A stretch of DNA of 64,000 nucleotides from Nocardia vermiculata NBRC 100427 (GTDB lineage Bacteria > Actinomycetota > Actinomycetes > Mycobacteriales > Mycobacteriaceae), in NCBI RefSeq assembly GCF_001613265.1, contig NZ_BDCA01000033.1, positions 1-64,000 on the forward strand. Direction: 5' to 3'. The notes beneath the pieces are model-generated. The model saw only the letters and a list, made by a program, of their open reading frames with translations. It ran no database searches and was not told the origin of the DNA. Below are positions 28,423-36,286 of the stretch, one piece after another. Both the position numbers and the translations under genes were made by a program. The first letter of the stretch is position 1, and the number at the start of each line of letters is the position of its first letter.

Positions 28423-30429
28423 GTGACGATCACCGAGTTACCCTTCGGGTCCTGGCCGACTTCCACCACGTCCGCACATGTCGTCAGCGCCGCGGTGCGT
28501 CTCGGTGAGGTGCGGGTGGACGGGGTCGACGTGTACTGGTCGGAAGGCCGTCCGGCCGAAGGAGGCCGGACCCAGATCGTGCGCCGCACTCCCGACGGAA
28601 CCCGTACCGACCTGTTGCCGGAGGGGATGAACGCGCGTACTGCGGTGCACGAATACGGTGGCGCCGCATGGTGGGTGCGCGACGGGGTGCTGTATTTCGT
28701 CGACTGGGCCGATCAGCGGCTGTACCGGATCGAGCCCGGGGGTGCACCGGTCGCGCTCACCGGCGCACCCGCCGTGGCGCGCGGGGATCGTTACGCCGAC
28801 GGCGCATTCGGTCCGGACGGCACCCTCGTGGCGATCCGGGAGCGCCATCCGGCCGGCGGACGGGGTGCGATCGATGTGCGCAACGAGATCGTGCGCTTGT
28901 CCGCCGACCGGCAGTCGGAACCCGAAGTTCTCGTCGACAGCTCGGATTTCGCGGTCGCACCGCGCCCGAGTCCGGACGGCGCCCGGCTGGCCGTGATCAC
29001 GTGGGACCATCCGTCGATGCCGTGGGACGACACGGTGCTGCGGGTTCGTGATCTCGCCGACGGCACGGAGACCGTCGTCGCGGGCGGGCCGGGCGAATCG
29101 GTGCAGGAACCGCGCTGGTGCGACGACGGCTCCCTGTTGTTCCTGTCCGACCGCAACGGCTGGTGGAACCTCTATCGCTGGACACCGGGCGGCGACATCG
29201 AGACCGTCATCGAGGTGGATGCCGAAATCGGTGTTCCCGCCTGGCAGCTGGGCTCCGCGCGCTATGCCGTACTCGGCGATCGGGGCATCGTGTTCGCGCG
29301 GTGGCGTGATGGTTACGACGGACTGGCCCTGCGCCTGCCGGACGGATCGGTCCGTGATCTGGACGTCCCGTTCTCGGCGATCGCCGCGGTCGAGCGTGCC
29401 GACGAGAACTCGGTGGTCGTGGTAGCGGGCACGCCCACCACCGAATTCGGTGTCTATCGCCTCGGATTCGGCAACGGTCCCGGCATCGACATCGACATCG
29501 ACACCCTGCGCGCGGCACGCGATTCGGAGATCGACGAGGCCGACATCTCGGTGCCCGAGCCGATCTCGTTCCCGTCGACCGACGACACCGGAGCAACGCG
29601 CACCGCGCATGCGCTGTTCTATCCACCCGCGAACTCCCGATACCGCGCTCCCGACGGGGAACTACCACCACTGCTGGTCGTGATCCACGGTGGTCCCACC
29701 TCACAGGCGATCCCAGTACTCGCCTCGAGCACTCAGTACTGGACCAGCCGCGGAATCGCGGTCGTGGACGTAAATTACGGCGGTTCCACCGGCTACGGCC
29801 GCAGCTACCGGACGTTGCTGCGTGGATCCTGGGGCGTGGTGGACGTGGCCGACTGTATCGCCGCGGCGCGGTGGCTCGCGGACACCGGCCGGGTCGACCC
29901 GCAGCGGCTCGCCATCCGCGGCGGTTCGGCCGGCGGCTACACCACACTCACCGCGCTGACCCGAACGGACACCCCGTTCGCGGCGGGCGCCGATCATTTC
30001 GGCGTCGCCGACCTCGAGGCGCTCGCCGCCGAGACGCACAAATTCGAGAGCCGGTATCTGGACGGCCTGGTCGGGGAATATCCGGCCGAACGGGAGCGCT
30101 ACCGCGAACGGTCGCCGATCCACCACGTCGACCGATTCCGCAGCCCACTGATCGTGCTGCAGGGCAGCGAGGACGCGGTGGTACCACCCAACCAGTCCCA
30201 GATGATCGTCGACGCACTGCGTGAGCGCCGGATCCCGGTCGCGTATCTCCTCTTCGAGGGGGAACAGCACGGCTTCCGACGTTCGGAGAACATTCGGAAG
30301 GCTCTGGATTCCGAATTGAGTTTCTACGGGCAGGTATTCGGATTCGAACTACCCGCCCGCGAAGGAATCGAACCGGTGGCGGTCGAGAACCTCGACACCG
30401 CCTCCATCGGTGCGGCACTGGGAGGGTGA
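28423..30429 (+). CDS. S9 family peptidase (acylaminoacyl-peptidase/prolyl-oligopeptidase-like)
   Basis: 668 residues: a seven-bladed beta-propeller domain (about 1-390) and a C-terminal alpha/beta-hydrolase domain. Catalytic triad by motif: Ser502 in RGGSAGGY, Asp584 in GSEDAVVPP, His616 in GEQHGFR. Cleaves short peptides or acyl-amino acids in the cytoplasm; no signal peptide. GTG at 28423. The following hydrolase gene begins 2 bp after its stop. Confidence 0.93.
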   Translation: MTITELPFGSWPTSTTSAHVVSAAVRLGEVRVDGVDVYWSEGRPAEGGRTQIVRRTPDGTRTDLLPEGMNARTAVHEYGGAAWWVRDGVLYFVDWADQRLYRIEPGGAPVALTGAPAVARGDRYADGAFGPDGTLVAIRERHPAGGRGAIDVRNEIVRLSADRQSEPEVLVDSSDFAVAPRPSPDGARLAVITWDHPSMPWDDTVLRVRDLADGTETVVAGGPGESVQEPRWCDDGSLLFLSDRNGWWNLYRWTPGGDIETVIEVDAEIGVPAWQLGSARYAVLGDRGIVFARWRDGYDGLALRLPDGSVRDLDVPFSAIAAVERADENSVVVVAGTPTTEFGVYRLGFGNGPGIDIDIDTLRAARDSEIDEADISVPEPISFPSTDDTGATRTAHALFYPPANSRYRAPDGELPPLLVVIHGGPTSQAIPVLASSTQYWTSRGIAVVDVNYGGSTGYGRSYRTLLRGSWGVVDVADCIAAARWLADTGRVDPQRLAIRGGSAGGYTTLTALTRTDTPFAAGADHFGVADLEALAAETHKFESRYLDGLVGEYPAERERYRERSPIHHVDRFRSPLIVLQGSEDAVVPPNQSQMIVDALRERRIPVAYLLFEGEQHGFRRSENIRKALDSELSFYGQVFGFELPAREGIEPVAVENLDTASIGAALGG

Positions 30430-30431
30430 TC

Positions 30432-31388
30432 ATGGCAACGGAACGAATGGTCGAGACCAACGGTGTGTCGCTGCGGGTCACCGAAGCCGGCGACGCGAAC
30501 GCGCCGGTAGTCGTAGCGGCCCACGGCTTTCCGGAACTGGCCTACTCGTGGCGGCATCAGATCCCGGCCCTGGCTGCCGCGGGCTATCACGTCCTGGCCC
30601 CCGACCAGCGCGGGTACGGCGGGTCGTCGCGGCCCGAGGCCGTCGAGGACTACAACATCGTGGAACTGACCGGCGATATCGCCGGCCTGCTCGACGCGGT
30701 CGGCGCCGAGCGGGCCGTGCTCGTCGGGCACGATTGGGGCTCCCCCGTCGTCACGAACTTCGCGCTGCTGCACCCGCACCGCGTCGCCGGGGTGGTCACG
30801 CTGAGCGTGCGGCCCGTGCCGCGCCCGCAGGCTCCCCCCACTCGCATCTGGCGCAAGAAATTCGGGGACAACTTCTTCTACATTCTCTACTTCCAGGAAC
30901 CCGGCCTCGCCGATGCGGAATTGAACGGCGACCCGGCCCGCACCATGCGCAGGATGATCGGCGGTCTCGGCGGTGGTGCCTTCGCGGCGCCGCAGATGGG
31001 TGCCCCCGGGTCTGCCGGCTTCATCGATCGGTTGCCCGAACCCGAGGCGCTGCCGGGCTGGATCACCCGGTCCGAACTCGACCATTACATCGACGAGTTC
31101 TCGCGCACCGGCTTCACCGGCGGGCTCAACTGGTACCGGAACTTCGATCGCAACTGGGAACTCACCGAACAGACTCCGGCCGCAACCATTGCGGTGCCGA
31201 CGCTGTTCCTCGGCGGCAGCGACGACCCGGTTCTCGCGACCAGCTCACCCGAGCGGATCCCCGAGGTGGTGTCGGGCGCCTACCGCGAAGTGGTGATCGA
31301 CGGCGCCGGTCACTGGCTGCAACAGGAAAAACCCGACGAGGTGAACCGGGAGCTGCTCGGCTTCCTGGACGGACTGCCTCCGTGGTGA
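30432..31388 (+). CDS. alpha/beta hydrolase, epoxide hydrolase-like
   Basis: 318 residues. HGFPE (oxyanion side) and the nucleophile Asp101 in VGHDWGS mark the epoxide hydrolase/haloalkane dehalogenase branch; GAGHWLQQEKP holds the catalytic His. ATG at 30432 follows GGAGG by 6 bases; GTG at 30426 overlapping the peptidase stop is less likely. Tightly coupled to the S9 peptidase gene. An aspartate nucleophile argues for an epoxide or C-halogen substrate rather than an ester. Confidence 0.92.
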   Translation: MATERMVETNGVSLRVTEAGDANAPVVVAAHGFPELAYSWRHQIPALAAAGYHVLAPDQRGYGGSSRPEAVEDYNIVELTGDIAGLLDAVGAERAVLVGHDWGSPVVTNFALLHPHRVAGVVTLSVRPVPRPQAPPTRIWRKKFGDNFFYILYFQEPGLADAELNGDPARTMRRMIGGLGGGAFAAPQMGAPGSAGFIDRLPEPEALPGWITRSELDHYIDEFSRTGFTGGLNWYRNFDRNWELTEQTPAATIAVPTLFLGGSDDPVLATSSPERIPEVVSGAYREVVIDGAGHWLQQEKPDEVNRELLGFLDGLPPW

Positions 31389-31440
31389 GCCGCGTGCCCG
31401 GCCTCGCGGTCCTGCCCGACGGCGGCCCCGCATCGCCCGG

Positions 31441-32718
31441 ATGTCCGCGGCGGGCCGCCGCCGCGACCTCGTGATCCGGCCCCCGTCGGCAGCGGAGCCG
31501 GTGTCGTTCCTGCGGACATCGTGGTCGACCGATCCGTTCGCGTTGTGTTCCTACTCGTTCCAGGCGCCGAGTCGGCTGGGTGTGGATATGCGCACGATGC
31601 TGGCCGAACCGGTGGACGGACGAGTGTTCTTCGCCGGCGAAGCGACGTCGGTGGATGCGCCGGCCACCACACGTGGGGCGCTGGAATCCGGGCGGCGCGC
31701 GGCGCGCGAGATCCACCGCACCGCCCGGCCGGGCGCCCGGGTCGTGGTGGTGGGCGCCGGTTTCGCGGGTCTGGGCTGTGCACACGCCCTGGAGCGGTTC
31801 GGGTTCGACGTGCAGGTGGTCGAGGCGCGCAGCCGCGTCGGCGGACGGGTCTGGACGCGTCGAATCGCCGGAGTGCCGGTTGAATTGGGCGCCTCGTGGA
31901 TTCACGGTGCCGAACGTAATCCGATGGCGGCACTGTTGCGACGCAGCGGTGGGCGGGGATACGAGGTCGACTACGACAACATCGTCGGAGGAGACGAGGC
32001 CGCGATGGCCGAACTCGACGAGTATCTCGAGGCCCTCGACGACGTCGAGGACCCGGATGTCACGGCCGTGTCGGCCCTGCTTCCCGACCCGATGCCGGCC
32101 GCCGTGCAGTACGCCACGAACCTCGCCTATGCGCAGGAATACGGCTGCGAGCCCGCCGAACTCGCGGTCGCGGCCGATCAGGGCTGGTTCGGCGGCGGGG
32201 CCGGGGCGGATCTGTTGCTGCTCGACGGATACGACCGCTTGATCGCGCACCTGCAGGGCCGGCGGGCAGTACAGGCCAACACCGTCGTCGCCACGGTCTC
32301 GCACACCGCCACCGGCGTGCGTCTCGGAACGGCGGACGGCGGGCACCTCGACGCCGACGCGGTGGTACTCACGGTGCCGATCGGCGTGCTCAAAGCGTCG
32401 GCGATCGAGTTCTCCCCGCCGCTGCCCGACGGCAAACAGGAAGCGATCGCCGCACTCGGCGCCGGGCTGCTGGACAAGCTGTGGCTGGAGTTCGATTCCG
32501 TGTTCTGGGATCCCGAGCCCGAATTCATCGAGTGGCGCGACCCGGATGCACCGGGCCTGTGGTCGCTGTGGCTCAACGGATATGCCGTCTTCGGGCACCC
32601 CCTGCTGCTGGGTTTCAACGGTGGAGCTCAGGCGCGGGCGCTGGCCGGGGCCACCGATCGCGAGGTCGTGGCCGGCGCTCTGCACGCCCTCGGCCACCCC
32701 GATTTCCCCCTCCGCTAG
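31441..32718 (+). CDS. flavin amine oxidase with circularly permuted domain order
   Basis: 425 residues. Residues about 20-98 are what normally ends a polyamine/monoamine oxidase: FLRTSWSTDPFALCSYSF, then the FAD-pyrophosphate motif FFAGEATS (64-70) and ATTRGALESGRRAA. Only then does the usual N-terminus begin: VVVVGAGFAG (101-110), GGRVW (134-138), GASWIHG (150-156), and the flavin-side lysine LLDKLWLEF (Lys346). The frame stops at HPDFPLR, just where the DPFALCSYSF block should follow. All core parts are present but in rotated order. The start is uncertain; GTG at 31501 is an alternative and no strong ribosome site precedes ATG 31441. A decayed tandem duplicate or an assembly error must be excluded. 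Confidence 0.8.
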   Translation: MSAAGRRRDLVIRPPSAAEPVSFLRTSWSTDPFALCSYSFQAPSRLGVDMRTMLAEPVDGRVFFAGEATSVDAPATTRGALESGRRAAREIHRTARPGARVVVVGAGFAGLGCAHALERFGFDVQVVEARSRVGGRVWTRRIAGVPVELGASWIHGAERNPMAALLRRSGGRGYEVDYDNIVGGDEAAMAELDEYLEALDDVEDPDVTAVSALLPDPMPAAVQYATNLAYAQEYGCEPAELAVAADQGWFGGGAGADLLLLDGYDRLIAHLQGRRAVQANTVVATVSHTATGVRLGTADGGHLDADAVVLTVPIGVLKASAIEFSPPLPDGKQEAIAALGAGLLDKLWLEFDSVFWDPEPEFIEWRDPDAPGLWSLWLNGYAVFGHPLLLGFNGGAQARALAGATDREVVAGALHALGHPDFPLR

Positions 32719-32871
32719 CCGGCTCGGAACCTCGCCGCGACGACGAGGCCCTGATTCGTTCCCGGGATCCCGGGCGTTTCCACTGGCCGGAAGCGCCGTA
32801 TCCCGATGCCCGGCAAGCTTCTACGCTGCATTGAATGGTTGCTCGGCCGACCTGAATGCGTAGGTAGCGAT

Positions 32872-34314
32872 ATGTCAGTTTCTATATCCGACAGCGATTC
32901 CCCTTCCGCAGGGACCGGCAGCGAACCCGGCGGCTCGACCGGATACTGGACCGGAATTCTGCTCATCCTGGTACTTCTCACCGAGCAGGCGTCGCTGGCG
33001 TTCGCGCTGTTCACACCCGCACTGCCGAAGATCGCCGCGAAATATCAGACGACCGAAGTCGTGTGGGTGATGACGGCACTGGTCCTGGCCGCCGCGATCG
33101 CCTCCCCGATCCTGGGCAAACTCGCCGACATCCACGGCAAGAAGCGGATCCTGGTGGTCACCGCGATGATCGCCGGGCTCGGCGCCTTCATCTCGGCGGT
33201 CGCGCCCACCTTTCCCATTCTGCTGATCGGCCGATTCCTGTCGGGCGCGGGTTTCGCGTTCACCGCACTCGGCTATTCGCTGATCCGCGACGTCTTTCCG
33301 GCGCGGCTGCAGCCCATGTCGATTTCCATCGCGAACACCGGCGTCGGCATCATCGCGGTGGCCGCGCCGTTGATCTCCGGTTTTCTCCTCGACCACGTGG
33401 GAGTGTCGTCGATCTTCTGGTTCTCGTTCGCACTGTGTGCGGTCGGTGGCCTGCTCACCCTGTTCTTCGTTCCCGAAACCACTGTCCGAGCACACGTCTC
33501 GGTCGACTGGCTGGGCGCCTTCCTGCTCACGGTCGCCCTGTTCACCGTCATGCTCGCCCTGTCACTGGGGGCCGAATGGGGCTGGGCCAGTGGCAGGACA
33601 CTCGGCACGCTTGCTGTGACGGTCGTTTTCGCCGTCGCCTGGGTGCTCTGGGAACGGCGCGCACGCGAACCGCTGATCAGCATCCCGATGCTTGCCGGCC
33701 GGAAGGTGGGAATCACGCTGTTGGCCGGCGGTATCGCCTACGGCGCCACAACTCTCATAGCGACCCTGATGCCGATGCTGCTGCAGACTCCGAAGGACGC
33801 GGGCGGCTACGGATTCGGGCTGTCGGTAACCGGCATGGCGCTGTGGATGTTGCCCGGCGGTGTTCTCATCGTCCTCGGTGGAGTGTTCGTCGGCGCCACC
33901 GCGCGGTGGATCGGCTTCCGGACGCAGCTGATCATCGGCGCAGGCCTGATCGCGATCGGCGCCGTCCTGCTGGCGACCACCCCCGACCAACCGTGGCAAG
34001 TGGTCTCCGCCTACGGCATCATCGGGTTCGGGTCGATGATCTACGCTGCCGTGCCCAACCTCGTGCTACTCGGACTGGACGAGGAACAGCGCGCCATCGG
34101 GGCCAACTTCACCGGCCTGTCACAGTCCATGTTCGGCGGCATGCTCTCCTCACTGGGCTTCGCGTTCCTGGCTCAGCACATGCTCGCGGTGTCCCCTGCG
34201 GGCCCGGTCTACAGCTCCGACGGCTTCATGGTGGCATTCCTGGTCGCCGGCGGTGCCGCCGCGATCGGCGCACTCCTCGCCCTCGGCATCACCGTCGGCC
34301 GCGTACGGCGATAG
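32872..34314 (+). CDS. MFS transporter, DHA2 family
   Basis: 480 residues, 14 predicted helices after a polar 25-residue N-terminus (SDSPSAGTGSEPGGSTG). The motif-A loop is GKLADIHGKKRIL. Starts at ATG 32872, with a weak TAGGTAG upstream. Homologous in layout to the MFS at 53823 and less so to that at 20548. Convergent with the HxlR gene, 12 bp apart. Substrate unknown. Confidence 0.9.
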   Translation: MSVSISDSDSPSAGTGSEPGGSTGYWTGILLILVLLTEQASLAFALFTPALPKIAAKYQTTEVVWVMTALVLAAAIASPILGKLADIHGKKRILVVTAMIAGLGAFISAVAPTFPILLIGRFLSGAGFAFTALGYSLIRDVFPARLQPMSISIANTGVGIIAVAAPLISGFLLDHVGVSSIFWFSFALCAVGGLLTLFFVPETTVRAHVSVDWLGAFLLTVALFTVMLALSLGAEWGWASGRTLGTLAVTVVFAVAWVLWERRAREPLISIPMLAGRKVGITLLAGGIAYGATTLIATLMPMLLQTPKDAGGYGFGLSVTGMALWMLPGGVLIVLGGVFVGATARWIGFRTQLIIGAGLIAIGAVLLATTPDQPWQVVSAYGIIGFGSMIYAAVPNLVLLGLDEEQRAIGANFTGLSQSMFGGMLSSLGFAFLAQHMLAVSPAGPVYSSDGFMVAFLVAGGAAAIGALLALGITVGRVRR

Positions 34315-34326
34315 GCGATCATCGGT

Positions 34327-34692
34327 TCAGGGGTTTTCCGCGTCGTAGACATCGCGCGCCCGTTCGATGGCAGGCAGGTACTCGGCCGCCCATGCCAGCA
34401 CGGCATCCACCGGTTGCCGCAGTGTTTTGCCGAGCGGGCTGATCCGGTACTCGACCGCGACGGGGCGAGTGCCGGTGACAACTCGTTCGATCACGCCGTT
34501 GCGCTCGAGCCGGCGCAGGGTCGCGGTCAGCGATTTCTGGGTGACTGCGGGAATGGCGCGGCGCAGTTCGTTGAACCGGCACGGGCGTTCGCACAGTTCG
34601 TTGAGAATGCTGAGCGACCATTTGTCGAGCACCTGATCGAGCAGTTCGCGGTGCGCGGTATCTATTCGCAATTCGTCGTGCGCGGTATCCAT
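34327..34692 (-). CDS. HxlR family transcriptional regulator
   Basis: 121-residue winged-helix protein. KWSLSILNELCERPCRFNELRRAIPAVTQKSLTATLRRLERNGVIERV is the full HxlR signature. The usual cysteine at the redox/electrophile-sensing position is present (LCERPCRF). It is divergent from the RidA-like gene across 70 bp with an inverted repeat, so it probably represses both itself and that gene. Confidence 0.92.
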   Translation of the reverse strand: MDTAHDELRIDTAHRELLDQVLDKWSLSILNELCERPCRFNELRRAIPAVTQKSLTATLRRLERNGVIERVVTGTRPVAVEYRISPLGKTLRQPVDAVLAWAAEYLPAIERARDVYDAENP

Positions 34693-34732
34693 GCCGAAAC
34701 CTGGTTTCGTTGAAGTGTCCTCTTGCTACTAA

Positions 34733-34747
34733 GTATCGTAGCGATAC
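34733..34747. promoter_or_regulatory. HxlR operator candidate between HxlR and RidA genes
   Basis: GTATCG and CGATAC are perfect arms around TAG. A second, overlapping pair GCTAC/GTAGC surrounds the left half. It sits 16 bp before the RidA-like start, within the divergent promoter region. Confidence 0.55.
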
Positions 34748-34762
34748 CTGAAAAGAGGAGAG

Positions 34763-35182
34763 ATGAGGACCATGACCGTCGAGCACTTCACCCCCGCAGG
34801 CATGCTGCAGCCGACCCCCTACCACCACGTCGCGATCGGCAGCGGATCGAAGCATGTGCACATCAGCGGGCAAGTGGCACGGCGCGCCGACGGCACCCCC
34901 GTCGCACCCGGCGATCTTGCCGGACAAGTCGCCGAGGCACTGCGCAATACCGCGATCGGCCTGTCCGCGGCGGGCGCGTCCTTTGCCGACGTCGTACGCC
35001 TGACGTTCTACGTCACCCGATGGAGCCCGGAGCAGATCGGCCGGTTCATGGCCGGGGTCGAATCCGTCGCAGGAGAGATCGGTCTCCCGATACCGATGCC
35101 CCCGGCCTCGCTCATCGGCGTCGAGTACCTGTTCGAAGCCGATGTGCGGGTCGAGGTCGAGGCGACCGCGATACTCGACTGA
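34763..35182 (+). CDS. RidA family protein
   Basis: 139 residues with the YjgF/RidA trimer fold: HVHISGQVARRADG, an ALRNTAIGLSAAGASFADVVRLTFYVT strand-helix unit, and IGVEYLFEADVRVEVEATAI at the end. Family members hydrolyse reactive enamines/imines. The Arg that binds the carboxylate in true RidA proteins is replaced by Leu/Phe-rich sequence (GVEYLFEAD), so another activity is possible. The start is ATG 34763 or 34772; AAAGAGGAG is just upstream. Confidence 0.88.
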   Translation: MRTMTVEHFTPAGMLQPTPYHHVAIGSGSKHVHISGQVARRADGTPVAPGDLAGQVAEALRNTAIGLSAAGASFADVVRLTFYVTRWSPEQIGRFMAGVESVAGEIGLPIPMPPASLIGVEYLFEADVRVEVEATAILD

Positions 35183-35208
35183 CCGATCCGGATGCCGAGC
35201 AGGGCCGG

Positions 35209-35547
35209 TTACGCTGCGCTGCCGACGGCCTCCTTCGGGGAGCGCACCATCGCCGCAGCGGCGATCAATACCACCGACAGCACCGCCGCGACGAGGAATG
35301 CGGTGTGCACGCCGTGCGCTGCCGCCCCGATCGGTGCGGTGCCCTCGCCGAGTGCCGACTCGGTGCCGCGCGTCATCATCGTCACGAACAGCGCGGTCCC
35401 CGCCGCACCCGCGACCTGCTGCACAGTGCTGACCGTCGCGCTGCCGTGGGAGTACAACTCCGCCGGCAGCGACCCCAGCGCCGAGGTCATCAACGGGCTC
35501 AGAGCACAGCTGATCCCCGCACTGACGATCACGTGCGCGGCGATCAC
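35209..35547 (-). pseudogene. C-terminal remnant of a DHA2-type MFS transporter
   Basis: 112 residues matching only the last third of a 14-helix drug exporter (LGSLPAELYSHGSATVSTVQQVAGAAGTALFVT...). The N-terminal ~370 residues are missing. Homology stops abruptly at about 35547, where a different reading frame on the opposite strand begins. A truncation product, unlikely to function. Confidence 0.78.
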
Positions 35548-35650
35548 GAGAGCGATCGAGGAGTGGGTCGAGGCATGCGCGCCCGGTGGCGGCGACCCGG
35601 ATCTGGCCTCGATCTACCGCACGGTCTGCGCCCGCCTGCGATCGCTGTGA
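35548..35650 (+). pseudogene. possible C-terminal remnant of an unidentified plus-strand gene
   Basis: The plus frame ends AIEEWVEACAPGGGDPDLASIYRTVCARLRSL-stop with protein-like composition, but no start or N-terminal part belongs to it: upstream the same frame is only antisense of the MFS remnant. This looks like the tail of a gene joined head-to-head with the MFS remnant by a deletion. I do not recognise the family. Confidence 0.35.
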
Positions 35651-35664
35651 TAGCGGGTGAGACC

Positions 35665-36135
35665 TCAGCTCAACTGAGTGAGCAAGCGCCGCAGCGCCGG
35701 CACGGCGGATTCCACCGCCCTGCGGTCGGCTTCCGGTAGTCGCGCCAGTGTTTCGTGCAACATGGCCGCGCTGGCGCGATCGTAGCGATCCAGCAGCTCG
35801 CGCGCCCGCACGGAAGCGATGAGCATCGCCCCGCGGCCGTCCTCCGGAGTCGGCAACCGTTCGACGAGCTTCGCGGTCGTCATGGCCCGCAGCAGATTGC
35901 TGATGGTGGACTGCGCCATATTCAATTCGGCCGCCGCCCGGCTCGGCGGCAGCCCCCCGGTCGCCACCAGCAGCCGGAGCAACTCGATCTGCGCCTCCGG
36001 CAGGTCCGGCAAATCTTCGGCGGCGCGGGTACGCCGCAGGACAGCGCGCCGCAACGGACCGAGCACGGCACTCAGCTGAGCCTCTACCGGAATGGGCGGG
36101 GTCGGATCCGATCGGGCGGTCGAAGGCTGCTCCAC
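35665..36135 (-). CDS. MarR family transcriptional regulator
   Basis: 156 residues. The winged helix is in GLPPSRAAAELNMAQSTISNLLRAMTTAKLVERLPTPEDGRGAM, including the D-x-R wing motif (EDGRG). GTG at 36135 is preferred because the frame upstream is of low quality. Next to the MFS remnant on the same strand, so it may have lost its original partner; divergent from the carboxylesterase. Confidence 0.85.
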   Translation of the reverse strand: MEQPSTARSDPTPPIPVEAQLSAVLGPLRRAVLRRTRAAEDLPDLPEAQIELLRLLVATGGLPPSRAAAELNMAQSTISNLLRAMTTAKLVERLPTPEDGRGAMLIASVRARELLDRYDRASAAMLHETLARLPEADRRAVESAVPALRRLLTQLS

Positions 36136-36286
36136 ATCGCTATTGTGCCGTGCGCTTCGACGGCTCCGGAGCTGCGACGACGGAAAAGGCGCACAACGAC
36201 ACCGTTTTCGCGGAAACACCGCTGCGGAAGACCTGGGCAGCCTAAAGTGCTTTTGTCGCAAAACTACATGAAGGCAGGGAGTTCAC

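Noticed and set aside
31162-32697. Long minus-strand open frame (511 codons)
   Set aside because: Antisense to the hydrolase end and the amine oxidase gene; no recognisable domain.
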